Part shown: piece by piece, positions 18,064 to 26,930 of the stretch
How the letters are laid out: each line of letters opens with the position of its first letter
Position numbering within the stretch: position 1 is the stretch's first letter
NCBI GenBank assembly: GCA_029379225.1
Contig: JAQYWR010000034.1
Coordinates: forward strand, 1 to 64,000
Source of the DNA: Nostoc sp. S4
GTDB taxonomy: Bacteria > Cyanobacteriota > Cyanobacteriia > Cyanobacteriales > Nostocaceae
Reading direction: 5' to 3'
DNA length: 64,000 nt
Notes under the pieces: generated by a model
What the model saw: the letters and a program-made list of their open reading frames with translations, nothing else
The model's database searches: none
What the model was told of the DNA's origin: nothing
Position numbers and translations under genes: made by a program

Positions 18064-18108
18064 GAAACTCGCGATCCAATTTATATATCGCGAGTTTCAC
18101 AGTTTTTA
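18064..18108 (+). terminator. Strong 12-bp stem-loop between psaJ and psaL
   Basis: GAAACTCGCGAT (18064-18075) pairs perfectly with ATCGCGAGTTTC (18087-18098) across an 11-nt loop, followed by ACAGTTTTTAAAT. This looks like an intrinsic terminator, or a stabilising hairpin between psaFJ and psaL, which would let psaL be transcribed separately. Confidence 0.7.
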
Positions 18109-18220
18109 AATAAGCAAAATTAATTTTTCTAAACTTACTAAGGAAAAGACATCTTTAGCTACAATTATTATTAATATAAAAATGCCACCATTTATTTTAA
18201 TTGAGAGGCGAACATAAAAT

Positions 18221-18742
18221 ATGGCGCAAGCAGTAGATGCATCCAAAGATCTGCCGAGCGATCCGAGAAATCGGGAAGTTGTTTTTCCGGCATTCCGCAA
18301 TCCACAGTTAGGTAACCTAGAAACTCCGATTAATTCTTCTCCATTAGTCAAGTGGTTCATTAATAACTTACCTGCCTATCGTCCAGGTCTGAGTACTGGT
18401 AGACGTGCGCTAGAAGTGGGAGCAGCTCATGGCTACTGGCTGTTTGGTCCTTTTGCCAAATTAGGTCCACTGCGCGATACAGGTGATGCTAATTTAGCTG
18501 GGTTATTATCAGCGATCGGTTTAATTGTTGTTTTGACCGGCGCTTTATCTTTATATGCCAATAGTAATCCTCCAAAAGCACTCCCTAGTGTTACCGTACC
18601 CAATCCTCCAACAGACACTTTTAACTCTAATGAAAGCTGGAATAACTTTGCCAGTTCTTTCTTAATTGGTGGTATTGGTGGTGCAGTAGTTGCTTACTTT
18701 TTGACTGCGAATTTGGAACTAATTCGAGGTTTATTTGGTTAA
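18221..18742 (+). CDS. psaL: Photosystem I reaction centre subunit XI
   Basis: PsaL forms the contact between PSI monomers. The 173-aa protein has the soluble N-terminus (REVVFPAFRNPQLGNLETPI), the conserved NNLPAYRPGLSTGRRALEVG with chlorophyll ligands, HGYWLFGPFAKLGPLRD, and two C-terminal helices. Placement of psaL directly after psaF and psaJ is the arrangement reported for cyanobacteria that assemble tetrameric PSI. Two hairpins separate it from psaJ. A bidirectional terminator lies downstream, facing gmk. Confidence 0.96.
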   Translation: MAQAVDASKDLPSDPRNREVVFPAFRNPQLGNLETPINSSPLVKWFINNLPAYRPGLSTGRRALEVGAAHGYWLFGPFAKLGPLRDTGDANLAGLLSAIGLIVVLTGALSLYANSNPPKALPSVTVPNPPTDTFNSNESWNNFASSFLIGGIGGAVVAYFLTANLELIRGLFG

Positions 18743-18744
18743 TT

Positions 18745-18780
18745 TAGTCATTAGTCATTGGTCATTAGTCATTGGTTAGT
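18745..18780. repeat. TAGTCATT-type short tandem repeat after psaL
   Basis: Repeated TAGTCATTGGTCATT units follow the psaL stop. The following 90 bp are rich in ACAAATGACA-like units, and 18841-18873 resembles part of the dispersed repeat at 61447-61480. Confidence 0.7.
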
Positions 18781-18886
18781 AATTACGAACAAAAAATGAT
18801 AAAGAACAAAGGACAAATGACACATAACAAATGACAAAGCACAAAGTTATGAGCAAAGGAAACCTTCGCTGAGAACTTTGTAAAAG

Positions 18887-18920
18887 AGGACACAAAGAAA
18901 AAGCTTTGTGTCCTTTGTTT
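18887..18920. terminator. Bidirectional terminator between psaL and gmk
   Basis: AGGACACAAAG (18887-18897) pairs with CTTTGTGTCCT (18904-18914), an 11-bp stem with a 6-nt loop, T-rich on the plus side (TTGTTTATT) and also on the minus side. It lies between the convergent psaL and gmk genes. Confidence 0.75.
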
Positions 18921-18959
18921 ATTAATGCTAAAGGTGGGTATGTTGTTAAAAATACTATG

Positions 18960-19583
18960 TTATTTAAACAAAGCTGCTTCGATGTCATTTAAAGCAGTTT
19001 GAAAATCGTCATTAACGATTTGAAGATCGAATTCATTTGCGGCCTTAATTTCTTCGTGGGCGCGGCGCAGACGACGAGCGATCGCATCTTCAGAGTCTTG
19101 ACCGCGAAAGCGTATCCGTTTCTCCAATTCCTCGAAAGAAGGCGGTAAAACAAAAATGCTGAAGGCACTGGGGAAGGAAGCACGAATTTGTCTTGCTCCT
19201 TCTAACTCAATTTCTAACACTACCAATTTGCCAGAATTAATTTGCTTAAGTACAGCTTCCCGGGGAGTGCCGTAATAATTACCAGTAAATTCTGCCCACT
19301 CTAATAATTCACCTTCAGCAATTAATTGTTCAAACTGACTGCGGCTAATAAAGTAATAATTTATGCCATCAATTTCCCTGGGACGGGGAGAACGCGTTGT
19401 CACTGATACGGAATAATATAGTTGGGGATGACGGTGTAAGAGCGATCGCATCAAAGTGCCTTTACCGACCCCACTGGGGCCAGTTAAGACAATTAACCTG
19501 CCTGGATTAGGAGATTCTTTGGTAGTAGCCCTACTCTGGATGGGTAAAACTCGGATCATCGGTTTAACCTGTGAATTAATCAA
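18960..19583 (-). CDS. gmk: Guanylate kinase
   Basis: Guanylate kinase phosphorylates GMP to GDP with ATP. The protein (207 aa from 19583; possibly 199 aa from ATG 19559) has the P-loop [14 protein letters not shown], the GMP-binding [18 protein letters not shown], the hydrophobic core [11 protein letters not shown] and the lid region [18 protein letters not shown] 10-20 residue N-terminal extension is unconserved. The remA-like gene is 145 bp upstream on the other side of a spacer, the same order found in Firmicutes. Confidence 0.95.
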   Translation of the reverse strand: MINSQVKPMIRVLPIQSRATTKESPNPGRLIVLTGPSGVGKGTLMRSLLHRHPQLYYSVSVTTRSPRPREIDGINYYFISRSQFEQLIAEGELLEWAEFTGNYYGTPREAVLKQINSGKLVVLEIELEGARQIRASFPSAFSIFVLPPSFEELEKRIRFRGQDSEDAIARRLRRAHEEIKAANEFDLQIVNDDFQTALNDIEAALFK

Positions 19584-19727
19584 TAGATATTATTTATTAA
19601 TCTTGTATTCGTGGCCAAGCCCACCGTTAACTACAGAATTTGTAGTATTGGTGACAAAAAATTCGTCTAATTCACATGGTAATGTCGATATACTGCAAAT
19701 ATAGTGGGATTTTTAACCCACTGCTAG

Positions 19728-19994
19728 TCAATTATCTACAGTTTGATGCTCGCGGGAAATCACAAAGCGATTCGCTACCGTTTCCGGCTGAATTGCTGAG
19801 AGAATTACGTGGCTGGAATCAGTGATAATTACAGCCCTAGTCCGGCGACCGTAAGTTGCATCAATCAGTTGACCTCTGTCCCGTGCATCGGTAATAATCC
19901 GCTTAATTGGGGCAGACTCTGGACTGACAATGGCAACTACTCGGTTGGCAGACACGATGTTACCAAAGCCGATGTTGATTAATTGAATGTCCAT
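19728..19994 (-). CDS. remA: RemA-like regulator (DUF370 family)
   Basis: The 88-aa protein matches the DUF370/RemA family: [20 protein letters not shown], the [20 protein letters not shown] block with its conserved Arg residues, and [13 protein letters not shown]. In Bacillus subtilis RemA is a DNA-binding activator of extracellular-matrix genes and forms oligomeric rings. Its role in cyanobacteria is not established. ATG 19994 is clear. It precedes gmk on the same strand, a linkage conserved across distant phyla. Confidence 0.88.
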   Translation of the reverse strand: MDIQLINIGFGNIVSANRVVAIVSPESAPIKRIITDARDRGQLIDATYGRRTRAVIITDSSHVILSAIQPETVANRFVISREHQTVDN

Positions 19995-20244
19995 AAAAAA
20001 CTAACTACAAACGTAATTTGAGAAGCTTGTAATAAACTTATTTACATGTTATCGCCAATAAACAGGAGTTACAACGCTTAAATACACGCCAGCCTTCGCT
20101 TTTAAATTAATGTCTGCTTTTTTTAGCCATTTATTAGCTAAATTACCTAAAAATATACCCAAAGATATAGTGAAAATTGTACTGGTATAAGGTATTCGAT
20201 TGACATACATTTATATTGTTTGAAACAAGTATCTGGCTCAGAAA

Positions 20245-21273
20245 TTGACGCCCAGCAAAATCGATTGGAAGCATTTGGCTCTAACTGCCCTGGCTGATTA
20301 CAATATCAGTGCAACTCAATTGGTATTTTTGGGTCATAGCGAAAATGTGACGTTTCGTGTTGACACTTCCAGTAGTGAAAATTCTGCTACATCCAAAGAG
20401 TTTGACGGTCAAAAATTATTTATTCTCCGTATCCATTATCCAATCTCTCGGTGCTGCGATCGCATTTGGCAGCAACAGGCTGTCATTGAATCAGAACTCA
20501 TGTGGCTTACCGCGTTGCATGAAGATACCGACTTAGTCGTACCATACCCGGTGCACAACCAAAGTGGCACTTTCGTTACCTCTGTTGCAATCGCTCAAAC
20601 CAGCAAAACGCTCAACTGTACACTACTAAATTGGGTAGATGGTTCTCCCCTCAACAGCCAACCCACACTGACACAGGCTTGGCGAGTCGGGGAACTTATG
20701 GCTAGGTTGCACCAGCACGCTAGCTTTTGGGAATTACCTTTAGGCTTCACACGACCAAAATATGACTGGGAGCAATTACACGCCTCACTGATGGAGCTGC
20801 GATCGCTAGTAGATGTTGGTACAATCTCTATTGCTGATTTCGCTGTACTTGAGACTGTGATGCAGCGAATTGGTGATGTGATGACGGCACTAGAAAAAAC
20901 ACGCTCTAATTGGGGCTTAATTCATGCAGATCTGAATGAAAATAATTACATTTTTTATGCAGGTGAAGCGCGAGCGATCGATTTTTCCCGGTGTGGCTTT
21001 GGTTACTATCTTTATGACATTGCTTCTACACTCAAACATCTATTCCCCGAAAATCGGAAATCATTTCTCAGTGGCTATCACAACGTGCGCCACCTGTCCG
21101 ATGATTATCAAAATATTTTAGAGGCATTATTTATTGCAGCAATTATAGATAATTTTGCGTTTCTCACATCACAGCCGAATGAACATAATTCCCTGTCACA
21201 AGATATACTCTACGTTACTGAAAAGCTTTGTAGTAAATATCTAAAAGGCGAGACATTTTTGTTCAAGTCTTAG
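20245..21273 (+). CDS. APH/homoserine-kinase-like small-molecule kinase
   Basis: The 342-aa protein has the aminoglycoside-phosphotransferase/choline-kinase fold: an N-lobe ending ELMWLTALHEDTDLVVPYPV, a catalytic loop LIHADLNENNYIF (HxDxxxxN, about residues 228-240) and the metal-binding AIDFSRCGFGYYLYDIA. This matches the homoserine kinase II / SrkA-like group; the substrate may be a sugar, amino acid or protein. The start is probably TTG 20245, since no ATG lies nearby. It is followed by a convergent epimerase gene. Confidence 0.75.
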   Translation: MTPSKIDWKHLALTALADYNISATQLVFLGHSENVTFRVDTSSSENSATSKEFDGQKLFILRIHYPISRCCDRIWQQQAVIESELMWLTALHEDTDLVVPYPVHNQSGTFVTSVAIAQTSKTLNCTLLNWVDGSPLNSQPTLTQAWRVGELMARLHQHASFWELPLGFTRPKYDWEQLHASLMELRSLVDVGTISIADFAVLETVMQRIGDVMTALEKTRSNWGLIHADLNENNYIFYAGEARAIDFSRCGFGYYLYDIASTLKHLFPENRKSFLSGYHNVRHLSDDYQNILEALFIAAIIDNFAFLTSQPNEHNSLSQDILYVTEKLCSKYLKGETFLFKS

Positions 21274-21306
21274 ATTTGAAACAGCTTATTGTTCTGATAA
21301 AATGCT

Positions 21307-22131
21307 TTACATTCGCCATTTATAACGCGGAACCCAATCAAGAATATCTTTCGCAAGTTGGTTGTTAATCAGAGCTTTATAAGGTTGATGTTCATATTCG
21401 GAACCACCGCGCCAATCGACTTCAGGAAGTAGCAATTGAGCCATTTCTTGACTAGTTCGATGGGCTGAAGAAATATCATCAGCACATAACAACAACGTTA
21501 CATGACCAGGATTTGGGCAGTATAAGGCGCAGCGTGCAGCCTCAGCTGCATCTCTCACATCAAGAAAAGCGCCGTATTCCCAAAATGGATTCCATTCAAA
21601 ATCAGGATTGGCTCGCCGATTAGAAATAATAAAATTATAAGTCTCTTTATTAAACACACCAGGTGGTCGCAAACAAATAGTTGAGATACCTGTGCTATCG
21701 GTAAAATATCGGCACATTTCTTCACCAAGCTTCTTGGAAACAGCGTAAGGAGTAGCTGGATAACAAGGATGATTGTCGTCCAACGGAAGATAATCCGGTT
21801 TTCTCTCACCTTTGAAGATTCCCAATACATCAACGCTGCTGAAGAAAACGATACGTTTCACTTTTACCTCTGCTGCTGCACTTAGAATATGCCAAGTGCC
21901 AAGAAGATTGACTGCCATTATTTCATCTGGTGACTCTTCAGGGCTTCCAAGCAACGCTGCTAAATGAACGATCGCATCGCAACCTTGAATAGCACAACGA
22001 ATTTGCTTTGGATTTAAAATATTATCACCACTTACAATATCAAAGCCGACCACTTCACATCCGTCGGCACGCAAAACTTTTTCAACAATCGAACCAATCA
22101 TTCCTTGGTTGCCAGTAACTAATATTTTCAT
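21307..22131 (-). CDS. NAD-dependent epimerase/dehydratase (extended SDR)
   Basis: The 274-aa protein has the Rossmann motif TGNQGMIGSIVE (residues 7-18), an Asp for NAD(H) ribose binding (GFDIV), the active-site Ser in FFSSVDVLG and the YxxxK pair in YAVSKKLGEE. This fits nucleotide-sugar epimerases and reductases. The lack of neighbouring sugar genes gives no specific substrate. An upstream region on the minus strand contains a HIP1 site. Confidence 0.85.
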   Translation of the reverse strand: MKILVTGNQGMIGSIVEKVLRADGCEVVGFDIVSGDNILNPKQIRCAIQGCDAIVHLAALLGSPEESPDEIMAVNLLGTWHILSAAAEVKVKRIVFFSSVDVLGIFKGERKPDYLPLDDNHPCYPATPYAVSKKLGEEMCRYFTDSTGISTICLRPPGVFNKETYNFIISNRRANPDFEWNPFWEYGAFLDVRDAAEAARCALYCPNPGHVTLLLCADDISSAHRTSQEMAQLLLPEVDWRGGSEYEHQPYKALINNQLAKDILDWVPRYKWRM

Positions 22132-22228
22132 AAGTAATTTTAGTTTTATCAGAACTTAAGGTTAGAACTAGGGCGATCGCACCTCAGTGAACTTACCATT
22201 ACCTCAAGTTAATCAGGGAAATTAGCCT

Positions 22229-22557
22229 ATGAGCCTAGTTTTAGAGCGTGAGACACCTCCTCTTCGAGAAGATGAAACCGGAGCAATTCGAGTTGGCAAT
22301 TCAAGGTTTTGCTAGAGTTCGTAATCCGAGCTTTTCAGGATGGGGCATCCCCTGAGTCTATCTTTCAAAGATATTCGACTTCATCATTGTCTGATATTTA
22401 TAGCACCATTGGTTACTATCTTCGGCATCAAAACGCTGTAGAAGCATACCTTAATCACAGAGAACAATTAGCTGAATCTGTGCAGCAACGTTTATCCAAT
22501 GTTCAACCTGATTTAAGTCTCATTCGTTCTCGCTTGTTGCCTCAACAACAATCTTAA
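22229..22557 (+). pseudogene. DUF433 antitoxin-like gene with a one-base frameshift
   Basis: From ATG 22229 the frame reads MSLVLERETPPLREDETGAI then RVGNSRF and stops at 22313-22315. The continuation LLEFVIRAFQDGASPESIFQ starts in the next frame at 22309, where DUF433 proteins read straight through (VGNSR.LLE.VIRAFQDG). Loss of one T in the run at 22307-22310 explains it. The second part is DUF433 with a winged-helix pattern (YSTSSLSDIYSTIGYYL). It overlaps nothing but abuts the toxin-like gene by 4 bp. A sequencing error in a homopolymer is possible. Confidence 0.75.
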
Positions 22558-22561
22558 GGTG

Positions 22562-22912
22562 ATGTTGAGCTTGTTAAGCGATGAAAATTTTAATGGCGAT
22601 ATTGTTCGAGGGCTATTTCTGCGTCAACCCAATCTTGATTTACTTCGCGTTCAAGATGTTGGTTTACAGCAGGTAGAAGATCCTGCGATTCTAGATTGGG
22701 CAGCAACCAATGAGCGCATTATTTTAATCCATGACCGTACAACAATGCTAGACTTTGTTTACCAGCGATTGCTAGTTGGAAAACTAGTGTCAGGATTATT
22801 CGTAGTTAATGACTGGATGCCCATCAGACAGGCGATTAATGAATTGTTACTGCTTGTTGATTGTAGTGAGCAAGCAGAATGGAAAGCAGTTGTACTCTAT
22901 CTACTTTTGTAA
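22562..22912 (+). CDS. DUF5615 PIN-like protein (toxin-like partner of DUF433)
   Basis: The 116-aa protein has the DUF5615 pattern: LLSDENFNGDIVRGL with the first acidic pair, RVQDVGLQQVEDPAILDWA, then IILIHDRTTMLDFV. This is the truncated PIN-like fold expected to cleave RNA, usually encoded downstream of a DUF433 antitoxin. I chose ATG 22562, 4 bp after the antitoxin stop; GTG 22559 is in frame. The gene is intact although the antitoxin frame is broken. A terminator follows at 22965. Confidence 0.75.
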   Translation: MLSLLSDENFNGDIVRGLFLRQPNLDLLRVQDVGLQQVEDPAILDWAATNERIILIHDRTTMLDFVYQRLLVGKLVSGLFVVNDWMPIRQAINELLLLVDCSEQAEWKAVVLYLLL

Positions 22913-22964
22913 GTAATATATCAATTTGAAAAAAGAATGCAACAGATAGATTGGGATTGAGCAA

Positions 22965-22998
22965 GAGCGCAAAGCTTTGCGCTCCTAAAAATTTTTTA
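22965..22998 (+). terminator. Intrinsic terminator after the toxin-like gene
   Basis: GAGCGCAAAGCTTTGCGCTC (22965-22984) is a perfect 20-bp palindrome, followed by CTAAAAATTTTTTATG. It suits the plus-strand toxin-antitoxin-like transcript and also lies downstream of the convergent transglutaminase-like gene. Confidence 0.75.
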
Positions 22999-23072
22999 TG
23001 CGTTGCAAAGATTTTTTGAAATGGTATTACTTACCAGTCTATGTGGCTTTTCCAAAATTGGCTAACGTATTA

Positions 23073-25385
23073 TTATTTAGCAGTCTTTTTCAAACCTTGC
23101 CAACTTTCTCGTAATCCTTTCAAGTTAGGCGTATGACCACCATAACGCCAGCTAACATAGGCTTGACAAATTTCATCTATTACCTGGGCAGTTGTTGGCG
23201 TATGATGTTGGTATGAAACTCTGGCATACTCTAGCGGTGTTTGTGCTGGATGTTTACCTAAACCTTTTTGCGCTGTCCATTGCAGCATTTGTTGATAAAG
23301 GCTTTCGATCGCTGGCAATTTCTTTAACCATCGACGATTACGCCACTCTCGCCACTGTCCCCAACCTAGCCAAGCAAAGAAAGCTATGCTAGTACCCAAG
23401 ATTAAGCCAGTCAAGACACCGAACCAACCTCGAGAGAATAAAGCTAAAAACCAAGCGATCGCTTTACCAATCCAGCTAAATATTGTCCCAAATACATTAT
23501 TCAATAAACCTGTCACCGGAGAAGGTAACCATCCAGCAACCCACCGCCAAAATTGCCGCAGTACGCTAAAAGTCTCAGTATCTTCAATTGAGGGGGGTAT
23601 CAAGGGATGATTGGGAATTGGATCGAAGGCAAACCAGCCGTATTTAGGGAAATACACTTCCGTCATCACGTAAGCATCTGTATTACGGACAACATACATC
23701 CCCGTGAATGGATTAAACTCTCCCGGACTAAACCCTGCCACTAACCGCGCTGGGATACCAATTGAACGCAGCATCACCGTGAGAACTGTGGAAAAATGGT
23801 CTGGATAGCCTCCTTTGTACTTGAATAAAAAAGCTTCTACCAAGTCTTCTTTTTCATCTAAATAAGGTAGTTCTAAAGGATTTTGCGGAACAGAGTAGTA
23901 CTGCTTCAGGTATTGAGCTAAGTAAAGAGCTTTTTCATATACTGAATCCAGACTTTTAGACGACTTTCCTACTTGGTGTTGATTGTAGTTGGCCAGGATT
24001 TCTTCGGTGCGTTGCTGGACTTTTTCAGCAATTTCAGGTGGGATTTGGAGATAATGGTTTTTAATATCTCGTGGATATTTAGTAGAAGTTTGACCTAACA
24101 AAGTCCGATCGCGGTATGGTACTTCGGAAACTACTGTATAAGTTACGCCTTCTGATAATTCCACAGGCGATCGCAAGCCGTTTTCTCGATCGACTGCAAT
24201 CATTGGTGTGGGAAAATAAAGCTCTTTGGGATTAGCCATTGCTGGAATTAGATTCGGCAAATCCGACACTACTGTATAAGTTTGTACGACTTCTTGAGTT
24301 TTACCAGTAATCAAAGGTGGGGGAATAAAAATTTGGTAAGACCAAGGCGATCGTCTGATGGTGGTAACATCTTCATTACGAGAAACTTCCCATCCTTTGC
24401 CTGTATAACGGTCAAATGCCAACACTCGCCAAAAACCCTCAGCTTGCGATCGGACTCGCATCACAACCTTGGGTTTCATCTCGCCCCGCAGGTTTTGGTT
24501 GATTTGGCTATTAAAACCGTAGTAAAAATTATTATCTACTTTTCCTGGTTGACCAGTTTGGTTTTGTCCTGTACCATTACCTTGATTATTACTATTACCT
24601 TGGCGGACATAACCGGGATTAATAATAGTACGTCCTGTAAAACTGCCTTTAATCTCAATTGGAGAACTTACAGGAAAACTTCGTAATTGATAGCCAGGTA
24701 ACCTCGGTAAAACAGCAAAAATTGCTAGTCCGAGACCGACAATTACAAAAAAATTAACAATTAAAAACTTAAAATTTAGACTTGAGAATTTCCCCTTGGG
24801 TATCTTTTGTGTTTGCGTTTTTAATGACTGCAAACCCAAACGCGAACGGTAATCTAATACTAAAGTTGGCAGAGCGATCGCTAAAAATAACAGCAACACA
24901 GGTGCAAATGCTAAAGTTTGACTCAGTGTTGCAGCCACACCTAATAAAATTAATCCGATGACAATCGAATAACCTAAATTTTTGCGGCGGGGTGTATCAA
25001 AGCTGTGCAATACCTGTAGTTGAATCAATAACTCTGCTAAACCTAAGCGCGTATCATTCAACTCTGTCACTAACCGCCCAAAGAAAGCACCCAGTGCTAT
25101 TAACATGCCGATAGCGATGCAGAACTTTATTGCAACATTGCGATCGCGGCGACGATAGTAACTCCAAATCGCACCTACTACACTCAAGGGTAACGCCCAA
25201 AGACTGAATGAAGTCTCAGCAGCGATATCCGTTGCCACAATTCCCAAAATAACCAACGCTAGCACCAGCACCCGCAAGGAAATTGAATCTTCCACTTCTG
25301 TCAAAGATGAACCCTGTGTATTTTGTTGCCTGAAATTCTCTGTAGGGAGACGCCAAAACCAATTTATCCTGGATAAGTTAAACAT
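23073..25385 (-). CDS. TgpA-type membrane transglutaminase-like protein, catalytic residues lost
   Basis: The 770-aa protein has an N-terminal bundle of about six helices (DUF3488/TgpA_N, about residues 35-240), a periplasmic transglutaminase-like domain (about 300-590), a helix near 660 and a cytoplasmic DUF4129-type C-terminus (LGKHPAQTPLEYARVSYQ). In active members Cys sits in GxCxHF and His in AHAWVE. Here the equivalents read GGYPDHFS (about 524) and NTDAYVMTEVYF (about 571), so Cys and His are absent; the Asp in FDPIP is kept. It is probably a non-enzymatic scaffold or binding protein, a feature I believe is common to this cyanobacterial subfamily. Confidence 0.8.
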   Translation of the reverse strand: MFNLSRINWFWRLPTENFRQQNTQGSSLTEVEDSISLRVLVLALVILGIVATDIAAETSFSLWALPLSVVGAIWSYYRRRDRNVAIKFCIAIGMLIALGAFFGRLVTELNDTRLGLAELLIQLQVLHSFDTPRRKNLGYSIVIGLILLGVAATLSQTLAFAPVLLLFLAIALPTLVLDYRSRLGLQSLKTQTQKIPKGKFSSLNFKFLIVNFFVIVGLGLAIFAVLPRLPGYQLRSFPVSSPIEIKGSFTGRTIINPGYVRQGNSNNQGNGTGQNQTGQPGKVDNNFYYGFNSQINQNLRGEMKPKVVMRVRSQAEGFWRVLAFDRYTGKGWEVSRNEDVTTIRRSPWSYQIFIPPPLITGKTQEVVQTYTVVSDLPNLIPAMANPKELYFPTPMIAVDRENGLRSPVELSEGVTYTVVSEVPYRDRTLLGQTSTKYPRDIKNHYLQIPPEIAEKVQQRTEEILANYNQHQVGKSSKSLDSVYEKALYLAQYLKQYYSVPQNPLELPYLDEKEDLVEAFLFKYKGGYPDHFSTVLTVMLRSIGIPARLVAGFSPGEFNPFTGMYVVRNTDAYVMTEVYFPKYGWFAFDPIPNHPLIPPSIEDTETFSVLRQFWRWVAGWLPSPVTGLLNNVFGTIFSWIGKAIAWFLALFSRGWFGVLTGLILGTSIAFFAWLGWGQWREWRNRRWLKKLPAIESLYQQMLQWTAQKGLGKHPAQTPLEYARVSYQHHTPTTAQVIDEICQAYVSWRYGGHTPNLKGLRESWQGLKKTAK

Positions 25386-25949
25386 TTCGAGTCAAAGGTG
25401 TAGATCCCACGGAAACAATGTTAAAGACAGAACTGACCGCCTACTTTTAAGTATTCCCGTTGGGCGAAGTTTTCTTATCCTATTTGTTAAGCGTCTATAA
25501 GTGAAAAATTGATGGCTTGGTAAAATAGAGGCGTGGCGAAATCAGCATAACACAGTGAATTAACTTGTTCCCCAGGCTTTGCGACTACTTAAATTTCTGT
25601 AGTCCGCGCAGACGGGCAAGAATTTGTACAGCCGCGAATTCTATTTGCCAGGGTTTTTAATCCAAAATTGGTGTTATCGCCGTAGTCACACCCTTTAGGA
25701 CATAATGACAAGCGTGAAAGCTAGGAATAGTAATAGTTTTACCTTCTGCCTTCTGCCCTCTGCCTTCTGCCTCCTGCTATATCGCGTGAGTCTACACATG
25801 CCTAAGAGATGGCAACCTACATTAAGTAAGCACCCTGTTGCTAGCAGTCTCGAAAGACAAACAAAGCCCCAAAGCAACAGCTAGGGGAAAAGTCATCTTA
25901 AATATATATCGCCTTGATTGACGTAGTGTGCTAACGGTAGTAATTGAGA
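25386..25949. other. Intergenic region between tgpA-like gene and patU
   Basis: No gene is supported. It contains a pyrimidine-rich short repeat (TGCCTTCTGCC units, about 25744-25775) and the promoter region of the transglutaminase-like gene. A 60-codon minus-strand frame (25695-25877) runs through the repeat and is rejected. Confidence 0.5.
25744..25775. repeat. CTTCTGCC short tandem repeat
   Basis: Units of the type TGCCTTCTGCCCTC repeat about four times, a typical heptamer-type short tandem repeat of Nostocales; a related reverse tract (GGCAGGAGGCAGAAGGG) is at 37793-37810. Confidence 0.7.
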
Positions 25950-26930
25950 CTAAATTGTGGGACTAATTACAAACAACAAAGGTTGTTCGTCTATTTCTGG
26001 AAACTCAACTTCTAGGGTATAAATTGAGTTAAGTTGCTCGCAGCCTAACTCTACACTTAGGTATCCGGAACTCGAAGATGTTGTCATTGCTAAAGTGCCA
26101 CTTGCCCGCAATGTCAAAGTTCCTTTAACAGGTAAATCAGCTCGAACAAGTAACTTCGTAAGTTTACCTACAGATTGGTACTCTACTTTAATGTTTAAAG
26201 TACCGACACTGCTTAGCCATTGTCTTTCCACCACTGGACTAGTTGCTGAAAGTGGTAGAGTCAGATTTTCCAGCAATTGTTTTGCTGCCAGCAATGACAA
26301 AGCCATCTTTTGACGGGGTTGTAAATCTGAGTAATTACTCTGAATCTCAGGCATTTTATCCAGAGTATTTACTGAACGATACGTGCTTCTTAGCACTAAC
26401 CCCGCTATATCGTTGAGTGCCTGAGACTCATTTGGAAAAAAGTTCTCCACCACTTGAACTAATTTTGCTCCCAGCGGCACTGAAGATGTAACCAACGCCT
26501 GACACTGTTCTAGCAGTTGCCGGAAAACTCTTTCTGGCAGAGGAATTGGCAGATTCAATTTCGACTGTTGTGCCATCCATCCCCAGGAAGGAACGAGCGC
26601 TATTGACGGCTCATCAACAAAATCGGGATAGTCAGTTAATTGTGTTTCCCAAGGAAACAACGGTGGGTGGTCTTGGATTTGGATTTGTAACCGACGCTTA
26701 AGGACGGCTTGGAAACGATCTTGCACAGTAGGAATTTCTCCCAGTTGAAAGGCCTGGGGCTTTGCTCTCAATTTTGGCTCACTGTTTTTTGAAGCAGTGG
26801 CTTCCTTGTAGAGGTTTTTTACCCCGTCATTTTCCTTACATTCTACCGAGGGATACTCACTGTTTTTGACATTATCTGTCAATAACCAATAGAGACACTC
26901 GTGTTGTAAAGATTCTGAGTCACTATTCAT
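25950..26930 (-). CDS. patU: Heterocyst patterning protein PatU (single intact ORF, DUF1822-like)
   Basis: The 326-aa protein directly follows hetZ, and its content fits PatU: a variable N-terminus, then FQAVLKRRLQIQIQDHPPLF, WETQLTDYPDFVDEP, and a C-terminal part with strands ending LYTLEVEFPE-type (IYTLEVEFPEIDEQPLLFV). In Anabaena PCC 7120 the gene is split into patU5 and patU3; here it is one frame. PatU modulates heterocyst pattern and PatU3 is reported to bind HetZ. I chose ATG 26930, which overlaps the hetZ stop by 8 bp and implies coupled translation. Confidence 0.75.
   Translation of the reverse strand: MNSDSESLQHECLYWLLTDNVKNSEYPSVECKENDGVKNLYKEATASKNSEPKLRAKPQAFQLGEIPTVQDRFQAVLKRRLQIQIQDHPPLFPWETQLTDYPDFVDEPSIALVPSWGWMAQQSKLNLPIPLPERVFRQLLEQCQALVTSSVPLGAKLVQVVENFFPNESQALNDIAGLVLRSTYRSVNTLDKMPEIQSNYSDLQPRQKMALSLLAAKQLLENLTLPLSATSPVVERQWLSSVGTLNIKVEYQSVGKLTKLLVRADLPVKGTLTLRASGTLAMTTSSSSGYLSVELGCEQLNSIYTLEVEFPEIDEQPLLFVISPTI

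Noticed and set aside
25695-25877. 60-codon minus-strand ORF
   Set aside because: Crosses a CTTCTGCC repeat; composition is repeat-derived.
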